Shown piece after piece: positions 32,758 to 38,110 of a stretch of 38,110 nt of DNA. Location: assembly GCA_021295735.1 (NCBI GenBank), contig JAGWBU010000004.1:49739-87848 (forward strand), given 5' to 3'. The notes beneath the pieces are model-generated. The model was not told the origin of the DNA and made no database searches. It saw nothing but the letters and a program-made list of their open reading frames with translations. This DNA is from Candidatus Poribacteria bacterium. Its GTDB lineage: Bacteria; Poribacteria; WGA-4E; WGA-3G. The position numbers and the translations under genes are program-made. How positions within the stretch are numbered: position 1 is the first letter of the stretch; the number at the start of each line of letters is the position of its first letter.

Positions 32758-34749
32758 ATGAAGATTAACGAATTGATATTAGGAAAATATAGGTTGCTTG
32801 AGTATCTCAGCTCAGGCAGCTTTTCGTCTGTCTTTCGCGCGCACGAAGAAATGACGAACCGCATTGTTGCGATCAAAGCTCTCTCCAAGGATGCTTATCC
32901 TGCAGATAGGATGCGTTATCTTTTAACCGAGTTTCAAGCAATGTCAAATATATGGGGACATCCTAATATTGTCTCAATCCATACTGTTGAACCGGGTAAG
33001 GACAACTATATTGCATGGATAGTGATGGAGTATATTGAAGGCGATAACCTACATCAACTCGTTCAACAAGGTGACTTAACCCTAAATGATGTTCTCAATA
33101 TTGGCTTAGATATTTGCAACGGTTTAAAAGCTGCGCATGCTCACAATATCCTGCACCGGGATATTAAGCCACAAAATATATTGCTTACCCCCGAAAAAGA
33201 AGCGAAAATAGCGGATTTTAGTATCGCACGCATTTTTGGTGAAACAAGTAAATTTGCAGTTACTATGACTGGTACCCGACGCTATATGGCACCAGAACAA
33301 CACTTTGGTGCTTATGATTTCCGAGCTGATTTGTATGCTACAGGTTTAGTCCTTTATGAGGCACTCACAAAACAGTTTCCATTTGCGGGCGAAGCGGATG
33401 AAATTGACAGGAAAAAAGCCTCAGGCGAAATAGAGAACCTTGAGAAATGCCCCGAGGAATTCCGTAATTTTTCGATGAAAGCACTCCATCGAGATGTGGA
33501 TAAACGTTACCAAACGGCATCTGAAATGTACGAGGAGCTTGATCGAATTCGCCGCTGGCAATACGAACAGCAAGCCTCTATCCTGATTTCTGAGAGTTCT
33601 AATTCCCCATCAACTGAATTGGCCGGAGCACTTGAACGTTGCCGAAAAACCTTCCGATTACAAATTGATACTGCCGAGCGAATTAACCAGAACCTCTTTT
33701 TTGAGATGCGTAGCAAAGTCGAAAAGGAAAATCGCGAAAAACTAAAGATTCGGACCATGCAGCACTATACTGAAGCGATTGAATATGCACGGAGCGGAGA
33801 CACAGATGAAACACTTCGGGAACTCCATAAGGCACACTCTCTCTGCTTACAGGATGCAGAACTCGTCGCTCAAGCCGACACACTCTTAAAAGAGATGAGC
33901 ACAGTTTTACCACCTACAGATGCGCTGACGATCCACGAAATCGCTGAACTGATTAGGAAACTGCCTGAAGCGGAAAAGTTGAGTTTATTTTATGAATTAA
34001 ATATTGATGAATCTCAGCTTGAACCGGAAGTTGAGATTAAGCCAGAATATGAGTTTGAGCCAGAAGAGGAAGAAAAAGAATTTGATACACAACTTGCCCC
34101 GAACACCAAAGTGCAAACGAGCGGCAATTACCGCGTATTAATCGAAGAAGCTTCTCCGGAATTTTTATTGGACAAAGTTCACGAAGATATACAATATCCG
34201 CATGAGGAAGAAGCGGCATATATTTATCAGCAAGCACAAATTTTTACACAACAAGAAAACATACGCCGATGCCTCATCCAATATAAGAGACTTGGTGCTT
34301 TTTACCATAGATATGCCAGACGTTTTATCAAAATGGACGAAATAGAACTCGTTGCAAATTGTTATACACGTGCACGTTTTGCTTACGCAGCAGCTAAAAA
34401 GCAACGGGACGCAAAGAAAAATGCAAGAAATGGAGCCGCGTACTACGTCCATCTGGCACGACAGTTAGAAATGCAGCGCGCATGGATAGAAGCGGGGAAA
34501 TCTTATATCCTTGCTGCGGACAATTTTCGCTATGCGCAACTCATCCCAGATGTTGAAAAATGCGAATCTTCCGCAACTGTTTGCTATTTTAATGCTGCTG
34601 AAAGTGCTCATCTCAACGGTGATTTTCAAACTGCTTATGATTATTACATGCTAATTTTAGCGATTGGCGAAAGTTTGCCAAATCCTCCAAGGTCAGTACT
34701 TGAGGCACAAAAATTGCTCGACGAAATCCAGAAAGAGAATTACGGATAA
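32758..34749 (+). CDS. Ser/Thr protein kinase with TPR-like C-terminal domain
   Basis: 663 residues. The Hanks-type kinase domain covers about 10-275: glycine loop LSSGSFSSVF (17-26), Lys40 in VAIK, Glu58, catalytic HRDIKPQN at 133-140, metal motif Asp153-Phe-Ser in place of DFG, and APE at 178-180. About 390 helical residues follow, with an acidic stretch (EPEVEIKPEYEFEPEEEEK) near residues 422-440 and then TPR/SNAP-like repeats (for example AYIYQQAQIFTQQENIRRC). No membrane segment is seen, so it is likely cytoplasmic. The DFG-to-DFS change keeps the metal-binding Asp, so activity is likely. The tail probably recruits targets. Confidence 0.88.
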   Translation: MKINELILGKYRLLEYLSSGSFSSVFRAHEEMTNRIVAIKALSKDAYPADRMRYLLTEFQAMSNIWGHPNIVSIHTVEPGKDNYIAWIVMEYIEGDNLHQLVQQGDLTLNDVLNIGLDICNGLKAAHAHNILHRDIKPQNILLTPEKEAKIADFSIARIFGETSKFAVTMTGTRRYMAPEQHFGAYDFRADLYATGLVLYEALTKQFPFAGEADEIDRKKASGEIENLEKCPEEFRNFSMKALHRDVDKRYQTASEMYEELDRIRRWQYEQQASILISESSNSPSTELAGALERCRKTFRLQIDTAERINQNLFFEMRSKVEKENREKLKIRTMQHYTEAIEYARSGDTDETLRELHKAHSLCLQDAELVAQADTLLKEMSTVLPPTDALTIHEIAELIRKLPEAEKLSLFYELNIDESQLEPEVEIKPEYEFEPEEEEKEFDTQLAPNTKVQTSGNYRVLIEEASPEFLLDKVHEDIQYPHEEEAAYIYQQAQIFTQQENIRRCLIQYKRLGAFYHRYARRFIKMDEIELVANCYTRARFAYAAAKKQRDAKKNARNGAAYYVHLARQLEMQRAWIEAGKSYILAADNFRYAQLIPDVEKCESSATVCYFNAAESAHLNGDFQTAYDYYMLILAIGESLPNPPRSVLEAQKLLDEIQKENYG

Positions 34750-35098
34750 ACGCGAAGTTTTTAAGAATGCTTGGGCAAGGTATATCAATGCAGCCATCTG
34801 CATTTATAGTGGGTTTTACAATTGATTTTATATTCTCATTTGGCACGGACAAAGTGTTCCACAGTTTTAAAGTCGCGACCTGGAGGCCGCTCCCGACAAA
34901 TACCAAACGCTTATTTGGCGTTGATTCACAGGAAGATACACAATGAATTGCGCGACGACAAACACACCAAATCTATAAAACAATGTAAAGGTAATTTTAG
35001 ATTTCACTATATGTTTATGAATGTGTGTTGATAATTTTTTTTGCGAACAGAGTTTATGGTGTCTCATTGATTCAGTTTTTACTATATGGTCGGATATA
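34750..35098. other. Intergenic region before iolC
   Basis: About 350 bases without a supportable gene. It contains an imperfect palindrome at 34870-34896 (GTCGCGACC against CGCTCCCGAC) of the dispersed hairpin type, and an AT-rich leader. No clear promoter or ribosome-binding site is seen before ATG 35099; the longer open frame from 35021 is not supported. Confidence 0.5.
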
Positions 35099-36106
35099 AT
35101 GGAAACCTATGACATTCTTGCGATTGGTCGGAGTTCCATAGACTTGTACTCTAATGATATAGGGAGTCCGTTTTCTGAAATTACAAGTTTTGGTGCATTC
35201 GTTGGCGGGTGTCCTACTAATATCAGTGTGGGGACACGTCGCCTCGGGCTACGGTCAGTTCTTCTCACAGCGGTTGGTGATGACCCAGTCGGAGAATTTC
35301 TACTCAAATTTTTGAATGATGAAGGCGTTGAAACGCGTTTCATCGTCAACAAACCGGGGCACCGAACGAGTGCTGTTGTTCTTGGAATTGAGCCGCCTGA
35401 CCGATTCCCACTCATCTATTACCGTGATAACTGCGCGGATATTGAACTCACAATTGATGACGTTATTGCGTCACCGATTGCAGAAAGCCGCGCCGTGTTG
35501 ATATCCGGCACTGGTCTCAGTAAAGAACCGAGTCGTAGTGCTACTCTTTATGCAGCAGAGCAGGCAAAAGTCTTTGACCGAACGGTATTTTTGGATTTGG
35601 ATTTTCGCGCAGACCAATGGCATGACCCGCGTGCTTTCGGTGTGAGTGTCCGGTCTGTCTTGCGTAATGTTGACATCGCTATCGGGACTGAAGAGGAGAT
35701 TAAAGCAGCATCCCTGACCGATGTCTCACACATGTCAATAGAACATTCTCAAATCTCAAATCCGAACATTGAAGGGGATATGGAAGCTGCCATCGCAACA
35801 ATTCTAAATACAGGGCCTGAGGCATTAGTAGTGAAGCGCGGCAGTGACGGAGCGGATATCTACTTAAAGCATGGAGAAGTCATTCATGCGCCTCCTTTTC
35901 CAGTTGAAATCTATAACACACTCGGAGCAGGTGATGCGTTTGCCAGCGGTTTTATTTATGGCATACTAAATGGATGGGATTGGCGAAAATCGGCTCGACT
36001 TGGTAATGTGACTGGGGCAATTGTTGTTACACGCCACGGATGCGCAAACTTTATGCCTACGATGGCAGAAGTCAAAACTTTTGTTGAACAACGTGGTGAA
36101 CTTTAA
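35099..36106 (+). CDS. iolC: 5-dehydro-2-deoxygluconokinase (PfkB family)
   Basis: 335 residues from ATG 35099, where similarity to the family begins (YDILAIGRSSIDLY). The PfkB pattern is complete: FVGGCPTNISVGTRRLGL, the substrate lid, and the catalytic LGAGDAFASGF with Asp279. GRSSIDLY and then FLDLDFRADQWHD are typical of IolC rather than ribokinase. It phosphorylates 2-deoxy-5-keto-gluconate in myo-inositol breakdown. iolD follows after 44 bases, so the two are probably one transcript. The other iol genes are not in the window. Confidence 0.88.
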   Translation: METYDILAIGRSSIDLYSNDIGSPFSEITSFGAFVGGCPTNISVGTRRLGLRSVLLTAVGDDPVGEFLLKFLNDEGVETRFIVNKPGHRTSAVVLGIEPPDRFPLIYYRDNCADIELTIDDVIASPIAESRAVLISGTGLSKEPSRSATLYAAEQAKVFDRTVFLDLDFRADQWHDPRAFGVSVRSVLRNVDIAIGTEEEIKAASLTDVSHMSIEHSQISNPNIEGDMEAAIATILNTGPEALVVKRGSDGADIYLKHGEVIHAPPFPVEIYNTLGAGDAFASGFIYGILNGWDWRKSARLGNVTGAIVVTRHGCANFMPTMAEVKTFVEQRGEL

Positions 36107-36150
36107 CTCATTCAAATGTTCTGTGGAATATAGAACAGAGGATTTTTAAA

Positions 36151-38019
36151 ATGAAAAATCGAGAATTAACTATGGGGCAAGCCATAGTACAATTTCTTAA
36201 GCAGCAATATGTTGAACGTGATGGAATTGAAAGGGCTTTTTTTGCAGGTATGTTTGGTATCTTTGGACATGGAAACGTGGCAGGGATTGGGCAAGCACTG
36301 CACCAATACTCCGATGTGTTCCGTTTTTATCAGACGCGCAATGAACAATCTATGGTACATACTGCTGCAGCTTATGCCAAGATGTCTAACCGCCTCAGCA
36401 CCTTTGCTTGTACCTCTTCTATCGGGCCGGGGGCAACTAACATGCTCACTGGTGCTGCAGGGGCGACAATTAACCGATTACCTGTGCTATTATTGCCGGG
36501 AGATATTTTTTCAACGCGTTTAGTCGCACCTGTTTTACAGCAGTTGGAATCTCCCAATTCACAAGACTTTTCGGTCAATGATTGTTTCAAACCGGTTTCT
36601 CGCTACTGGGACCGCATCAACCGTCCTGAGCAGATTATCACTGCACTGCCAGAGGCGATGCGTGTGCTCACTTCACAAGCTGAAACAGGAACCGTGACAT
36701 TAGCCTTACCACAAGATGTCCAAGCGGAAGCATTCCCTTATCCTGAACAACTCTTTGAAAAACGGGTTTATACTATTGCAAGACCTCGTGCAGATGCGCA
36801 TCTGCTAAACCGCGCTGTAGAATGGATTTCAAATAGCGAAAGACCATTAATCATTGCAGGCGGCGGTGTTATCTATAGCGAGGCAACTGAACAGTTAGCA
36901 AAATTTGCTGAGCAAACCGGCATCCCTGTCGGTGAAACCTTTGCAGGTAAAGGTTCATTACGGTATGACCATCCACAAAACCTTGGGGCAATTGGTGCTA
37001 CTGGCACACCTGGTGCAAACATCGCTGCGCGTGAAGCAGATTTAGTCATTGCCATTGGAACGCGATTGAGCGACTTCACAACTGCGTCTAAAACCGCTTT
37101 TCAAAATCCGAATGTTCGGTTTATCACTATTAATATTGCGGAGTTTGATGCTGCGAAACACGCAGCCCTACCGTTAGTTGCAGACGCTCGTGTCACACTG
37201 TCTGAATTATCAGATGCTATCGGAACGTATCAAATTAATACTGATTACGCAACACAGATTGAAAATTACCGAGATGCGTGGGAAGAAGAAGTGGAAAGGC
37301 TTTTCCATCTTGATCATCAACCGTTGCCGAGTCAGAGTGAAGTTATCGGAGTTGTTAATGAATTTTCGCGTCCTGAAGATGTCGTTGTCTGTGCTGCGGG
37401 AAGCCTGCCCGGCGATCTCCACAAACTGTGGCGTACGCGTAACCCGAAACAATTCCATCTGGAATACGGCTACTCCTGTATGGGATATGAAATCGCTGGC
37501 GGATTAGGCATTAAAATGGCTGACCCTACGCGCGACGTCTATGTACTTGTCGGCGATGGCTCATATCTCATGTTAGCACAAGAAATCATCACATCAATTC
37601 AGGAAGGCTATAAGTTGATTATTGTGCTTATCAATAACGATGGACACAGCAGTATTGGCGGATTGTCGCAGGCAACAGGTGCACAAGGTTTTGCTACACG
37701 ATTCCGATACCGTGATGATGACACCGGAGAATTGAAGGGAGATATTTTGCCCGTTGACCTTGCCGCGAATGCAGAGAGTCTTGGTGCTAACGTCATTGAG
37801 GCAACAACGACGCAAAGTTTAAAGGCTGCACTACAGGAAGCGCGAGATAGTGATAGAACAGCCGTCGTCAAAATTGATGTCCATTTTGACGTGCGGGTTC
37901 CACAGTACGAATCGTGGTGGGATGTGCCTGTGGCAGAAGTTTCAGAGGTAGACTCTGCAAAACAAGCATTTCAAGAGTATAAAGAAGCAAAGCAGAAAGA
38001 GCGATATTTCCTCGGTTAG
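36151..38019 (+). CDS. iolD: 3D-(3,5/4)-trihydroxycyclohexane-1,2-dione acylhydrolase (decyclizing)
   Basis: 622 residues, the full IolD length. The ThDP-enzyme fold is complete: the cofactor-activating Glu65 (RNEQSMVHTAAAYAKM), the central domain with IIAGGGVIYS, and the ThDP-Mg motif starting GDGSY at 468 and ending in NN at 495-496. FFAGMFGIFGHGNVAGIG and the SSIGGLSQ segment are characteristic of IolD. It opens the cyclohexane-dione ring in inositol catabolism, upstream of the IolC step. GAGG lies ten bases before ATG 36151. Confidence 0.94.
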   Translation: MKNRELTMGQAIVQFLKQQYVERDGIERAFFAGMFGIFGHGNVAGIGQALHQYSDVFRFYQTRNEQSMVHTAAAYAKMSNRLSTFACTSSIGPGATNMLTGAAGATINRLPVLLLPGDIFSTRLVAPVLQQLESPNSQDFSVNDCFKPVSRYWDRINRPEQIITALPEAMRVLTSQAETGTVTLALPQDVQAEAFPYPEQLFEKRVYTIARPRADAHLLNRAVEWISNSERPLIIAGGGVIYSEATEQLAKFAEQTGIPVGETFAGKGSLRYDHPQNLGAIGATGTPGANIAAREADLVIAIGTRLSDFTTASKTAFQNPNVRFITINIAEFDAAKHAALPLVADARVTLSELSDAIGTYQINTDYATQIENYRDAWEEEVERLFHLDHQPLPSQSEVIGVVNEFSRPEDVVVCAAGSLPGDLHKLWRTRNPKQFHLEYGYSCMGYEIAGGLGIKMADPTRDVYVLVGDGSYLMLAQEIITSIQEGYKLIIVLINNDGHSSIGGLSQATGAQGFATRFRYRDDDTGELKGDILPVDLAANAESLGANVIEATTTQSLKAALQEARDSDRTAVVKIDVHFDVRVPQYESWWDVPVAEVSEVDSAKQAFQEYKEAKQKERYFLG

Positions 38020-38110
38020 GTTTACTTTTGTAATAGACATTATAATGAATTAGTTTTAAATTTTGTTAACCTCTGTTATACTGACTTATTATCGGACGAT
38101 AGGAGGTTAG
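38020..38110. other. Spacer after iolD with a ribosome-binding site for the next gene
   Basis: AT-rich. AGGAGG at 38101-38106 close to the window edge suggests that another plus-strand gene begins just outside. A TATACT at 38077-38082 may be a -10, but the -35 is poor. Confidence 0.4.

Noticed and set aside
34822..35098. Small plus-strand open frames and a longer start for iolC at 35021
   Set aside because: No family similarity in the first 26 residues, low-complexity AT-rich DNA and no ribosome-binding site. IolC similarity begins at METYDILAIG (35099).
38054..38082. Promoter for the gene beyond the window
   Set aside because: TATACT is acceptable, but the -35 (TTTTAA) matches poorly and the gene itself cannot be seen.

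Overview
The window is a bacterial chromosomal segment of moderate GC. The gene style (ECF sigma factors carrying TPR-like extensions, DUF5916 outer-membrane proteins, FRG-domain and DUF433/DUF5615 genes, many short palindromic intergenic repeats) is what I would expect from an uncultivated Poribacteria-like or PVC-related lineage. That assignment is an inference from gene style and was not tested by any search. No rRNA, tRNA or CRISPR array was seen.

Layout. 1-8.6 kb: a duplicated accessory region with two DUF5916 beta-barrel proteins (the first cut by the window edge), two paralogous ECF sigma/TPR fusions, a broken FRG-domain gene, and the fused remnants of two ABC transporter genes. 8.9-10.4 kb: a secreted glycoside-hydrolase-like protein. 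10.4-19.9 kb: a complete F1Fo ATP synthase cluster in the order atpZ-atpI-[unknown orf]-atpB-atpE-atpF-atpH-atpA-atpG-atpD-[retropepsin-like]-atpC, so two unrelated genes sit inside it. Subunit c carries the Gln/Glu-Ser/Tyr residues of sodium-type rings and an unusual acidic tail. 19.9-23.6 kb: a stress or toxin-antitoxin-like island. A nucleotidyltransferase plus a small partner gene are bracketed by 132/135-base direct repeats of the atpC 3' end. They are followed by a HEPN/AbiU2-like gene, a trypsin-like protease with TPRs, and a DUF433-DUF5615 pair. 23.7-27.9 kb: a TCA-cycle cluster (citrate synthase-like, NADP isocitrate dehydrogenase, a 45-residue membrane protein, malate dehydrogenase). 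28.0-38.0 kb: an SDR oxidoreductase, a tandemly duplicated CNNM/CorC-type membrane protein, KDPG aldolase, a Ser/Thr kinase with a TPR-like tail, and the inositol-catabolism genes iolC and iolD.

How the genes fit together: the TCA enzymes and ATP synthase are core energy metabolism; the iolC/iolD and Eda genes, the GH-like protein and DUF5916 proteins point to use of sugars and cyclitols; the sigma/TPR and kinase/TPR proteins are signalling. The most notable structures are the repeat-bracketed cassette at atpC (both repeat copies share the same reading-frame break), the in-frame internal ribosome-binding site plus ATG at the equivalent place in both sigma/TPR paralogs, the sodium-type c subunit with its tail, and a dense population of short hairpin repeats with a conserved GTAGG-like edge but different stems.
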